Shown here: positions 1-8,590 of the stretch, piece after piece | Numbering within the stretch: position 1 is the stretch's first letter | How the letters are laid out: every line of letters begins with the position of its first letter | From: Phymatolithon calcareum | Lineage: Eukaryota; Rhodophyta; Florideophyceae; Hapalidiales | Length of the DNA stretch: 64,000 nucleotides | Direction: 5' to 3' | Assembly (NCBI GenBank): GCA_977006965.1 | Contig: OZ345374.1 | Location: 1,674,001 to 1,738,000, forward strand | The notes under the pieces: generated by a model | What the model was told of the DNA's origin: nothing | Seen by the model: only the letters and a program-made list of their open reading frames with translations | Databases searched by the model: none | Program-made: the position numbers and the translations under genes

Positions 1-437
1 GCGGTAGTGCTCTCTAATGTAAGAGTCGAGTGCTGAATCGACAATCTTTCTGTCTTGGCTTAGTAAGGAAATGGGTCGCTGTGTACGTACAATGTATACG
101 TCAGTGCATGCATAGAGCAGCCTCCTGCACCAGTCTAGGAATTGTGTTTTTGTTCATGAAGCAGAGACGAGTCCGACACTTCTGATGTTGTTCTTCATTA
201 TGTCAGGAATACTGTAGATACAAATTATATTTAAGAAAAGGATCCCTTCATTCGGCAAGCTGGAGAAGAAAATAATTTATTCGAGAATCGCTATCGTGAG
301 AAATGAATAATTTTGAACAAATTATTATTTAAAAATGATTTAAAAAATATTTAAATATGAATATATTTTTGACAGTGTCTGCTCCATGCCACACTAAATA
401 GATGGGCGGGACAATACTCTCGAACACGCACAATAAT
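1..437. other. Intergenic DNA, no gene seen
   Basis: No reading frame above about 60 codons and no recognisable family. The stretch from about 285 to 365 is very A/T-rich. It directly borders the large palindrome, and no copy of its last bases is found beyond the palindrome's right end, so no target-site duplication is visible. Confidence 0.5.
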
Positions 438-995
438 AACAGAATTGATTCTAATAATAACTAATACACACCGTTTGCACGCACATCCCCTCGGCGTGAG
501 GGGAAGGTGGTGAGGTGACTAACTTATAAGCCATTGCTAATGCTCTGAAGAGCTGCCTAGGGAACCCATTCCTCAGGTGCCATGATTATAGTTTCGATAT
601 GTGTTCTCCGTCCGAATCACTTACTGTTCGGCCAACTACGATTGAAGAACAAGCTCGATTAAGACTGCTGACGACAACTGGTCGTGCACAGCAGCTCAGA
701 GCATCTCAACGATGATTGCCAGATGATTGCCAGATGATTGATAAGCCGCGAAACTCACCGCATGGCAACGTCAGAGCCTGTGAGACGCTATTGTGGAACC
801 CGGTACTATTGGCATTGAAAACATTCGCTAATGGCTATGAATAGGACGATATCCAAAAGTTACCCCGTGGCAAGGACCGAGCCTCTGAGACGATATCGTG
901 GAATCCGTTGCTATAGCCATTCGCTCAGGGCTATGAATATAACGATATCCCTCATACTTGCGCATGTATTTTCCAAGCCCGCAACTTACCTTCGC

Positions 996-1003
996 TATAT
1001 AAG
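996..1003 (+). promoter_or_regulatory. TATA box of the left palindrome arm
   Basis: TATATAAG lies 46 bases upstream of the ATG at 1049, a good distance for a core promoter with a short leader. Its mirror copy at 1436-1443 on the minus strand serves the frame that starts at 1390. The two tandem units just upstream could be regulatory, which is inference. Confidence 0.5.
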
Positions 1004-1048
1004 ACTTCGATACCAACATATCCAGACGTGAGGCAACCCAAACCAAGA

Positions 1049-1195
1049 ATGGCGTCCGTAAGTTTTGCTTTTATCGCCATTATTTGGCTGATGTTGGCAC
1101 CTCCAGTTGGTGAACATGATCTTGACAAGAATGCCGCTACCAACAACGGGAATCTCTACAATCCGGTTTCTTTTCACATCTTTCGTAAGGACAAC
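1049..1195 (+). pseudogene. 5' part of a small secreted-protein gene, left arm
   Basis: The ATG at 1049 opens a protein starting MASVSFAFIAIIWLMLA, a typical signal peptide: hydrophobic core at residues 4-17 with small residues at the end. A polar Asn-rich segment follows (KNAATNNGN, then YNPVSFH). Around 1195 the frame runs into the palindrome loop and on into the opposite arm, staying open to 1444, so the native C-terminus is missing. The right arm encodes a sister protein on the other strand. Differences between the two are mostly amino-acid changes, with one whole-codon indel, which suggests that both copies descend from translated genes. No family is recognised. Confidence 0.45.
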
Positions 1196-1234
1196 GGCCT
1201 TTGCGGCGACCCCCTCAATAAACTTTCTCCGCGT

Positions 1235-1390
1235 TCACATGTTGTCTTGACGAAAGTTGCGAAAAGAAACTGGATTGTAGAAATGTCCGTTGTTGTTGGA
1301 AGCGGCATTCTTGTGAAGATCAAGCTCACCGACTTGAGAAGCCAACATAAGCCAAATAACGGCGATAAAAGCAAAACTTACGGACGCCAT
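1235..1390 (-). pseudogene. 5' part of a sister secreted-protein gene, right arm
   Basis: Mirror image of the frame at 1049. The ATG at 1388-1390 and the stop at 1235-1237 give 51 residues starting MASVSFAFIAVIWLMLA, a signal peptide. Against the left copy the mature part has PP to SQ, H to L, D to H and T to S changes and one inserted Asn codon, yet keeps KNAA and YNPVSF. The two genes point at each other and are cut off at the palindrome centre. Either could be a functional short peptide, but truncation by the inversion is more likely. Confidence 0.45.
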
Positions 1391-2001
1391 TCTTGGTTTG
1401 GGTTGCCTCACGTCTGGATATGTTGGTATCGAAGTCTTATATAGCGAAGGTAAGTTGCGGGCTTGGAAAATACATGCGCAAGTATGAGGGATATCGTTAT
1501 ATTCATAGCCCTGAGCGAATGGCTATAGCAACGGATTCCACGATATCGTCTCAGAGGCTCGGTCCTTGCCACGGGGTAACTTTTGGATATCGTCCTATTC
1601 ATAGCCATTAGCGAATGTTTTCAATGCCAATAGTACCGGGTTCCACAATAGCGTCTCACAGGCTCTGACGTTGCCATGCGGTGAGTTTCGCGGCTTATCA
1701 ATCATCTGGCAATCATCTGGCAATCATCGTTGAGATGCTCTGAGCTGCTGTGCACGACCAGTTGTCGTCAGCAGTCTTAATCGAGCTTGTTCTTCAATCG
1801 TAGTTGGCCGAACAGTAAGTGATTCGGACGGAGAACACATATCGAAACTATAATCATGGCACCTGAGGAATGGGTTCCCTAGGCAGCTCTTCAGAGCATT
1901 AGCAATGGCTTATAAGTTAGTCACCTCACCACCTTCCCCTCACGCCGAGGGGATGTGCGTGCAAACGGTGTGTATTAGTTATTATTAGAATCAATTCTGT
2001 T

Positions 2002-2339
2002 TACCCCGTTAGTGGCCGGGCTGACCTTGATGCACCATCTCTCAGACGTTAGGGAACACAAAATTGCACCTGCCAGGTTTTTCATTTCTAACGGTAAAGT
2101 AGATACATAGAGCTTCGTAGTGGCGAGGTGGCGAATCGAAAGTTGACCGCGTTCGAACTCTCCCTAAGATAGGTAGAGTTGCGACGGATCGGTAATGTAA
2201 GTAGGCAAGTACTGTACTGGACGAGCAAGACTGAGAGGTTCGACGACAAGCATCGGTGGCCTCTGTGGCCTTGTCCTAATTTGTTTGTTTCGAGCTACAG
2301 TATTTCCGAACTTAATGCAGTACAGATTAGTGTACTGGA
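2002..2339. other. Intergenic DNA, no gene seen
   Basis: No coding frame or repeat recognised between the big palindrome and the next foldback element. Confidence 0.4.
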
Positions 2340-2727
2340 AGAGGGGCCTTCTTGAGAATTCGATTTTTGCGTCCGCACTACCAGTCTGGAAAAGTCCTCA
2401 AATCCAGTCCGAAATATTTTCACTGGTAATGAGGACGCGGCATAGGTTTTGCGTGGCTGATGTGCTCATCTATGGGACATTTTTTCTCATAACGATTTTA
2501 GTTTTCGGAAGCGGAATTGCTTTTCAACCAAACTTTTCGTGATGTTTCAAGTTTTTGCTCAAAAGTGTGCGAAAACATCTGAAGCGAAAGTTTGCAAATC
2601 AACACTCAGCCACTGAAAACCTATGCCGCGTCCTCGTAACCAGTCCACGAAATAATGACTGGTAATGAGGACTTTTTTGACTGGGTCTATGCCGCGATTT
2701 TGATGAATTCTCAAGAAGGCCCCTCTG
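2340..2727. repeat. Foldback (MITE-like) element of about 390 bp
   Basis: Terminal inverted repeats share GAGGGGCCTTCTTGAGAATT (left end near 2341, inverted at about 2705-2726). A second, inner inverted pair of about 38 bp (about 2427-2463 and about 2606-2645) contains the motif GCGGCATAGGTTTT and its complement. The unit would fold into a long interrupted hairpin, as non-autonomous DNA elements do. The 85-codon frame at 2285-2542 overlaps this repeat and is not treated as a gene. No clear target-site duplication was found. Confidence 0.65.
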
Positions 2728-4678
2728 GAAGCAGTCAATACGGTTATGCAGTATGATACGAAGTCCTCAACAAAGGTCAGCTTGAAAACTGTTTTCGGTA
2801 TTTATATGTAACGAGATATTTTTAAATTATCTATAAATAATATCGTATCGCATATAAATACAGAAAACAATACGGCGCATACTCGTCGGTACTTTTCTTT
2901 TCACGCCGCTGGATTTTTCCTCAGCCACATCATAAGGCAGGACGAGTCGGCCAGTCTGCAGTAGTTAGTCGGCCCGTACCACTTTCAGTTTATTTCGGTA
3001 TCATGCCAAAATCATGCCGATGGCATTGATGCTACCGGAATGATGTTTTTTCAATATTTAGCAGCACACAGTTAGTCTTTTTGTCGTTGTTTCTTCGTCC
3101 AGGCGCTCAGGATCCTGTTTCAAATCTATTATGTTTTCGAAGAACACGCGAGCCGCGTGGAAAGGGGACAACATACCCTCTCAGAATATAATTCTCACCG
3201 AGTTCGTTATCCTCAAACCTACGATTTAACCGTGGAAATGGACTTCCAAACGACGTGCAGAATAAGATTACGACCTCACTCAGTCGCTTGTGTCAGAGAC
3301 TGCTTGCTTATGATTATTGTGTTCCCTATTTGCAAACAGAGAGGACTCTTATAGAGGTATTTTAAATCAGTTGTTAGTGATTGAACGACACTGCAGAGTT
3401 CTCCGGCCATGATGGTCCCCTATGTACTGTAAGACTCTATGCACCGTGGCGTGCTGGTCGATGTGTATTGTAACAACCGATGCACTTTTCTATCCTCACG
3501 CCATGCAATTTCGATATATATATCTCCACCGAGCTCGCATCCAGCGCACTTTCAATCTTTCGCAAAAATAACAACGCGTACTAACTCGGACGTGATCTGA
3601 AAAAACAGCCTCGCATTAACATGCGCTTTCAACAAGGTCTCTCCGACACCACACCGGGGAACATCATGTTCATGAGTCTTCGTTTTTCATTGTTGATGTG
3701 AATGTGGATCGTCAAGAATAATTTTTACGTGAGACGGCAGGTGGTATTGCGGCAGGAGAACGGTAGCCTGGGCATATAATGCGACAAGACGCAGTCATCT
3801 GTTCATCCTTTTTGGGTCTACAATACACAAAAATTATATTACCGTTTTTGGGGTGTCACTCCAGCCATGCATTCTGGCATGACGGTCATTTTTCGACTCA
3901 CTTAAGGTATACGTTTAGGAAACATCACAAGCTTTGAATTGCTGTACTATGTCCCAATTCAGAAGAGCACTGTAGGAACTCCGTCGCAGACCTGTGGAGA
4001 TTGAACTAAACCATTCGATCTTTTGCATACGCTCATCGATTTTCCCCTGTTTTCTGTAGGCATGAAGGAACTTGCTGTGGTACCGAGTCCTGTACCATAT
4101 CTGCAAATGATTGACGAATATCCATGACTCCAGGTCGAAAAAATTCGTTGACTTACACGATGAAAAAGCACTGACGAAGACTTGAAGAGTTTTGGCGATT
4201 AGTTATTTCGTCACGCAAATATTAACTTACCAATGCAGAAAGTCTATGTCGCAAGAACATAAAGTGAGGAGATTGTCATGCGAGCAATCATGAGGAATCT
4301 AGTTCATGTAGAAAGAAAAGTCGATATCTACGAACAAAGTCATGCAGTTTTCTCAATTTCGTGACTATTCACGAGCTGAATGGCGGGCTCCGGTCCTTTA
4401 AGCAATGCCGGCAGATGACTAAAGTCCATACAATATGATTGGTCAGTGACTCGGTAGGTCCAGATGTAGTGACCTCGGCGTGGACGCATCCAGACCATGG
4501 TCTGCCTTGCTTTATCTTGAAATTTCGCTCGAACTTTCTTGACTCCCCTACTACAGTAGTTGACGTCCTATCTCAAACTTGTATGGCCTTTCGGGCTGTC
4601 TAATCATCACGCTCGTATCGCAGAATACTTGCATCTGACGCAGCTCCACACTTTCGTGTTGTCCTATCCTATATCATG
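2728..4678. other. Intergenic DNA, no gene seen
   Basis: About 2 kb of mid-GC DNA with only short scattered frames (at most 70 codons, unrelated to any family I know). I see no long repeat. It ends at the target-site duplication of the first short retro-insertion. Confidence 0.4.
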
Positions 4679-4689
4679 CCTACAACACG

Positions 4690-4940
4690 ATAGGTGCCTA
4701 CTGTGGGATTACCGCGGTGATAGAACTAGTCGCCTTACAACGTACTCTAGCCTCGTCGAAGATGAGTACAAAAATAGAGTTTGAGTGCAAGAGACTCACA
4801 GGAGCTCTTGTTGGGAGAGAATTACGAAGCAAGAACGTTTTGAGTAGCCAGAGGACTTTTGCTTAGAGAATATCGCAAAAGCTGCCCCGATACTCCAAGC
4901 TAAGGCTTTGGGAGCTCTCAAAATAAAATCATCAAATATC
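4690..4940 (+). mobile_element. 5'-truncated non-LTR retrotransposon end (family A), 251 bp
   Basis: This piece is almost the same as the last about 250 bp of the reverse-transcriptase element at 7139-8576, including the motif AATAAAATCATCAAATATCC at the 3' end. It is flanked by an 11-bp duplication, cctacaacacg, at 4679-4689 and 4941-4951. A 3' end of an autonomous element with flanking duplication is the signature of target-primed reverse transcription that stopped early. The frame at 4560-4784 only partly overlaps it and is not a gene. Confidence 0.88.
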
Positions 4941-5269
4941 CCTACAACACGGCTGAGGCTAGTCGTCAACGGCCATTCCGCTAACGTATGAGTAAGCCGG
5001 ATGTCTCTCTCAACTGAGACATTGAAATCTTAAAATGCAGTGCGTTGTACAAACCAGTCATTTTGAAAAACTATCTCGTCTGCAGCTTCCCAATTCCCAG
5101 CAGATAATAGTGATCTCTTCCACTTTCGGGATATCTTGCTAACGTATCGACAGTGGATTTATCAGTGCGATGTGTACAGACAGTTGAGTAGAAGTGCCGT
5201 TGGCAGTTAACACTGCCCGTCGACTAAGAGCAAAGAAAGTCTACGGGCGCGGGTTACGAATTGTGTGAA

Positions 5270-5503
5270 GGTCGCACGGGTTCCGCTTCCACGCAGTGCG
5301 GCTGGACTATGAGATTCAATAAGAACCTCATGGACAAAATGGAACTCACATCGGAACTTTGTTCGGAAAGACTGTAGAAGAGGTATGCCGTGAGAGACCC
5401 CTAGCCGTACTCAAATTTCTGAACAATGAGATGCTGTTGCAAAACAGCTCTAGACGCTTACCATAAGTGTGAGCAATCTTTCCGCAATAAAGAAAGAAAG
5501 AAA
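5270..5503 (+). mobile_element. 5'-truncated retro-insertion (family C) with a (GAAA)n tail
   Basis: The insertion is bounded by a 12-bp direct repeat, gaattgtgtgaa, at 5258-5269 and 5504-5515, and ends in a GAAA run (about 5488-5503) preceded by CAATAAA. One frame reads like the C-terminus of an element protein ending in LKFLNNEMLLQNSSRRLP and a stop, with one in-frame stop upstream. No other copy is seen in the window, so the family is recognised by structure only. Confidence 0.75.
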
Positions 5504-5515
5504 GAATTGTGTGAA

Positions 5516-5918
5516 AAGCATTGTGTCGCGCGCTGACACTTCCGATACCTTGAGTGAATTTAGATATGCAGTCAGAAATAGACTAACTACTTAAGCAGGG
5601 ACCGAAGTCTTTCTCGAGGAAGTCACCAAGATCAACTTTACCAACCACAAACCAATGCCCAAGGTAAACTTACTCTTCCGGCGAAAGTCAGCAACGCATT
5701 AACACTGCCGAGAAACCATCCATTGCATATTATTCGATTGGAGCACTTCTCTCGAAGTCATTACATCCCCCTTGGAGTTTCCGATAAAGCGAGCTGTAAG
5801 ACAGCTTGCCGAAAGAACTACATCCTGCACAAGAAAGTTGTATCAACGTCAGGAAACTGCCGTCGTCTCTTTAAGGACCTGAGCCCGTCGTTCCGTTCCC
5901 TAATACTCGAAACGCTGG
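5516..5918. other. Upstream region of the membrane-protein gene
   Basis: A 76-codon frame at 5723-5953 overlaps the start of the next gene in another frame. It could be a frameshifted 5' extension or chance; no family is recognised. No TATA box is obvious. Confidence 0.35.
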
Positions 5919-6938
5919 ATGTCCAAATTAACCGGAAGCTCGTTCTCAAATAAGCGTATTTCCGATCTCGAAACAGAGCAAATCGGGTTGACGTTGTTGC
6001 GATCCAAGGATGTCGGCGGCGGGAGTCTTAGCCTCGCTCACAATTTTCCTCTCGACATTCTGGACGAGAAGATGGAAATCTTTGGGAGACTTCCGGAATC
6101 TTTTCCGACAATCGCACTTGCATGGATCAACACAGTCCTGATTGAAGCAGTCAACGGTGCGATCAACTTTGGCGGAGCTGACTCGTGTGCACTAGTTGCA
6201 ATGACTACGCTGTTCCGTCTGCCAATTGGGGGACCAATGGCGTCCGGTCAACAGTTACTGCTTGCTATCTCTGGTTTCGTCGCTGGAGTTTTCATGGGCA
6301 AGGGCTATTCTTCTCGCGCAAAAAGCCTTTCTGAAAAACACAAGAGGTATCTCTCATCGTTTGAATTTGTCAACAAGAAACACGCCCCTGTGCACGACTT
6401 TCTAACAAATAGTATCACGCTCCTTATCGCATTCGAGCTCGCCCTTGTACCGATTAAGCATCTTCCCTTGGGACCAATTGCGGATCCGGTGTTGACATCT
6501 TTCGCAGGGATGTTTCTCACAGCCATTGTCACAATAGTCTCCAAGCTTCTCCTACCCGGAACATACGCTCTTCGATATCGAAAACCTCGAAGAAATATGA
6601 GCCAAGAAGAACTATCAGTACGGAAAGCTCTACAAGTGCACGAGCTTGTCAGTGCATCCGGGCAAAGAGCTGCAAAAGAATCAGACGTGATGAGCTGGGG
6701 AAAAGGTCTTTCTGGTGGGATTTCGAACTTTGTCATGGCTTACTTGGTTCCCACCATATCTGACAAGCTACGTAAGTCCGGGGGCTGGAGTGAGGGTAAC
6801 ATTCGAGCAGTGAACGGATCCATTGGTCTTATGCTACTTCTCATCGGTTGGTTCTTTGTTACTGATGCGTTAATTCCATTACTAAAGAGGTTTGAAGGAG
6901 CGATGGATGTCGAAAACTCCGACCAAAGTATGGTTTAG
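5919..6938 (+). CDS. Unrecognised multi-pass membrane protein, 339 aa
   Basis: I do not recognise the family. The protein has about six hydrophobic segments, roughly at residues 62-82, 85-103, 108-126, 158-178, 188-212 and 303-324. A basic loop with KPRRN follows the fifth segment and the tail is short and acidic. The first in-frame ATG (5919) is used; ATG 6073, at the start of a methionine-rich helix, is an alternative. The N-terminal 50 residues are Ser/Lys/Leu-rich and not a clear signal peptide. The gene is intronless. A retrotransposon has inserted only about 190 bp beyond the stop, so its polyadenylation region may have changed. The long open stretch with membrane periodicity supports a real gene; the function is unknown. 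Confidence 0.72.
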   Translation: MSKLTGSSFSNKRISDLETEQIGLTLLRSKDVGGGSLSLAHNFPLDILDEKMEIFGRLPESFPTIALAWINTVLIEAVNGAINFGGADSCALVAMTTLFRLPIGGPMASGQQLLLAISGFVAGVFMGKGYSSRAKSLSEKHKRYLSSFEFVNKKHAPVHDFLTNSITLLIAFELALVPIKHLPLGPIADPVLTSFAGMFLTAIVTIVSKLLLPGTYALRYRKPRRNMSQEELSVRKALQVHELVSASGQRAAKESDVMSWGKGLSGGISNFVMAYLVPTISDKLRKSGGWSEGNIRAVNGSIGLMLLLIGWFFVTDALIPLLKRFEGAMDVENSDQSMV

Positions 6939-7138
6939 AAATGATATTAGAATTCAATGCTCCGTCTACTATAGCTACAATTAAAGACTGTTCAGCTCTT
7001 CAGAAAAAGAACATTATCTCGATCTCCGTTAGGAGCCAGAACTTCAGAACTTTTTTGAGTTGGACCCTCGAGGAAATCGCATCCTATAATGCTGCAGGGC
7101 CTGACCCAGCCCATCTGAGGAGCTCCATCCACAGTTCG

Positions 7139-8576
7139 GCCATCCGTTCATGGCAGTTCTTGACCTATCCGCAGCATACGATAGTGTGCCCAGGGATATC
7201 CTCATGAAGAGGCTGAAGGAGAAACTTCCCCAAGAGATAGCAAGGATGGTTGCGTACCTGTTAAAACCATCGTGGGTCACATCAGCTGGAGACGAGACAG
7301 AAACGTGGTGTATCATCGACCGAGGAGTACCTCAAGGTTCCCCGCTTAGTCCATGCCTATACAATATATTCATGGACACATTCGCAGAAGCCGTCTCCAA
7401 GACAGACAGGAACGTTTCAGAAAGTCCTGTGCAATTGTTCGCAGATGATGTTCAGCTTCAAGCGAAGACAGGACGAGGAATGCAGAAACTTCTTGATATA
7501 GCGACCAGTTGGGCAAGCGAAAATGGCATGAAATGGAACACAAAACCAGGAAAAAGCGAAGTTCTTAAGTACAAAGGACTTCAGAAGCACACGTTTTACT
7601 TGGCAGGACGAGAACTATATCAAGCCTGGAGACTCTCGTATCTTGGGGTACGCATGAATAACAAGGGTGTTACGGATGACACGGCCATAGCAAGAGTTCG
7701 AAATGCTGCAGGATGCATACATAAGCTGCGGGAGCTTGGAGTGAATGTTCGAGGATTCAAACCGGAGACATGCATCAGGATCTTTAAGTCGCTAATTATC
7801 CCGAAATGGGAGTATGCGTTACACGTTACTCCAATGACAAATCGATTGCTCTCGGCAATCGAGTCGGCAGAGGGCTTGTTCTACAAAAATGTTTTCGGAA
7901 AGTATGCCGAACACCGCCGGGACCGAATGCGAGTTCTGTGCCGACTGGGACCACCAAAGATGAGGAGACGTCATCAAGCAGAAAGGTTTGCATTAAGCCT
8001 GGTAAGGCACAAAAAGCGCCTTGAAGAAACAGAAGAGTACGTTGGAAGAGATGAGGACGTAAAGGAAGCAATGAAGGATATTGAATATCTCAAGATGTAT
8101 GAAGACTTGCGACAAGCCCTTCAGAAATCCCAGGAGGGATCTGTCACGAAGAAGACGAGGAGAGAAGAAACAATTAAGGTATGGGAAAAGGAAGAAGAAG
8201 GCAGGTCAATGAAGATTCCTATTGAAGGCAAGCTACCAGGGATCCTTTACATAGGAGAAAGAACAACACGTTTAAGGTGCCTAAGGTTGACATTCAACCG
8301 AGCACCCCTTTGGAGGAAATCAGTGTTGGGTGCGTACTGTGGGATTACCGCGGTGGTCGAACTAGTCGCCTTACAACGTACTCTAGCGTCATCGAAGATG
8401 AGTACAGAAATTGAGTTTGAGTGCAAGAGACTTACCGGAGCTCTTGTTGGGAGAGAATTACGAATCAAGAACGTTTTGAGCAGCCAGATGACTATAGCGT
8501 AGAGATTATGCAAGAGCTGCCCCGTTACTCCAAGGTGAGGCTTTGGGAGCTCTCAAAAATAAAATCATCAAATATC
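7139..8576 (+). mobile_element. 5'-truncated non-LTR (LINE-like) retrotransposon, family A
   Basis: A 1.44-kb insertion with a 14-bp target-site duplication, ccatccacagttcg, at 7125-7138 and 8577-8590. It carries the reverse-transcriptase palm, thumb and C-terminal part of an element ORF and a short 3' untranslated region ending in AATAAAATCATCAAATATCC. The 5' part (endonuclease and RT fingers) was never copied, as is usual for LINEs. Related sequences in the window are 4690-4940 (3' end only) and 60250-61490 (longer but more decayed). Confidence 0.93.
7150..8502 (+). CDS. Reverse transcriptase ORF of the truncated element, 450 aa
   Basis: The frame begins in RT motif A (LSAAYDSVPRD, catalytic Asp at residue 11) and continues through the PQGSPLSP motif (residues 61-68) and the FADD active site (residues 97-100). 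It then runs through a long Lys/Glu-rich C-terminal region of about 300 residues without a stop. The fingers subdomain and any apurinic endonuclease are absent, so it cannot be an active enzyme alone. The first ATG at 7150 is an internal codon of the parent element. The intact frame suggests the insertion is young compared with the shifted copy at 60.2 kb. It has no promoter of its own that I can see. Confidence 0.8.
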   Translation: MAVLDLSAAYDSVPRDILMKRLKEKLPQEIARMVAYLLKPSWVTSAGDETETWCIIDRGVPQGSPLSPCLYNIFMDTFAEAVSKTDRNVSESPVQLFADDVQLQAKTGRGMQKLLDIATSWASENGMKWNTKPGKSEVLKYKGLQKHTFYLAGRELYQAWRLSYLGVRMNNKGVTDDTAIARVRNAAGCIHKLRELGVNVRGFKPETCIRIFKSLIIPKWEYALHVTPMTNRLLSAIESAEGLFYKNVFGKYAEHRRDRMRVLCRLGPPKMRRRHQAERFALSLVRHKKRLEETEEYVGRDEDVKEAMKDIEYLKMYEDLRQALQKSQEGSVTKKTRREETIKVWEKEEEGRSMKIPIEGKLPGILYIGERTTRLRCLRLTFNRAPLWRKSVLGAYCGITAVVELVALQRTLASSKMSTEIEFECKRLTGALVGRELRIKNVLSSQMTIA

Positions 8577-8590
8577 CCATCCACAGTTCG

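Larger units (their letters stand above)
438..2001. repeat. 1.56-kb near-perfect palindrome (inverted repeat with a short loop)
   Basis: Two arms of about 760 bp meet at a centre near 1219/1220. The outer part (438 to about 1068 against about 1371 to 2001) matches base for base where I compared it. The inner part (about 1069-1190 against about 1250-1370) pairs with scattered mismatches and one 3-nt difference, leaving a loop of about 50 nt. Each arm also holds two tandem units of about 85-95 bp (about 762-855 and 866-952) and a triplication of an 11-mer near 712-740. Each arm carries a TATA box and the start of a signal-peptide reading frame, so the palindrome looks like an inverted duplication of one gene's promoter and 5' end. 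A foldback transposon is the alternative. No flanking duplication was found. Confidence 0.93.

Noticed and set aside
712-740. CRISPR-like repeats
   Set aside because: Three copies of an 11-mer without spacers in a eukaryotic palindrome; a plain microduplication.
438-2001. 138-codon frame 1028-1444 as one real protein
   Set aside because: It crosses the palindrome centre and reads the antisense of its own other arm; only its first part is a likely gene start. Its first codon is not ATG; the first ATG is at 1049.
6305-6736. 143-codon antisense frame over the membrane-protein gene
   Set aside because: Shadow of the longer plus-strand frame.
7010-7124. RT-like peptide (SYNAAGPDP) before the LINE insertion, suggesting a LINE nested in another LINE
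   Set aside because: Only a few residues resemble the GPDG motif, and the sequence after the second target-site duplication does not continue as RT.
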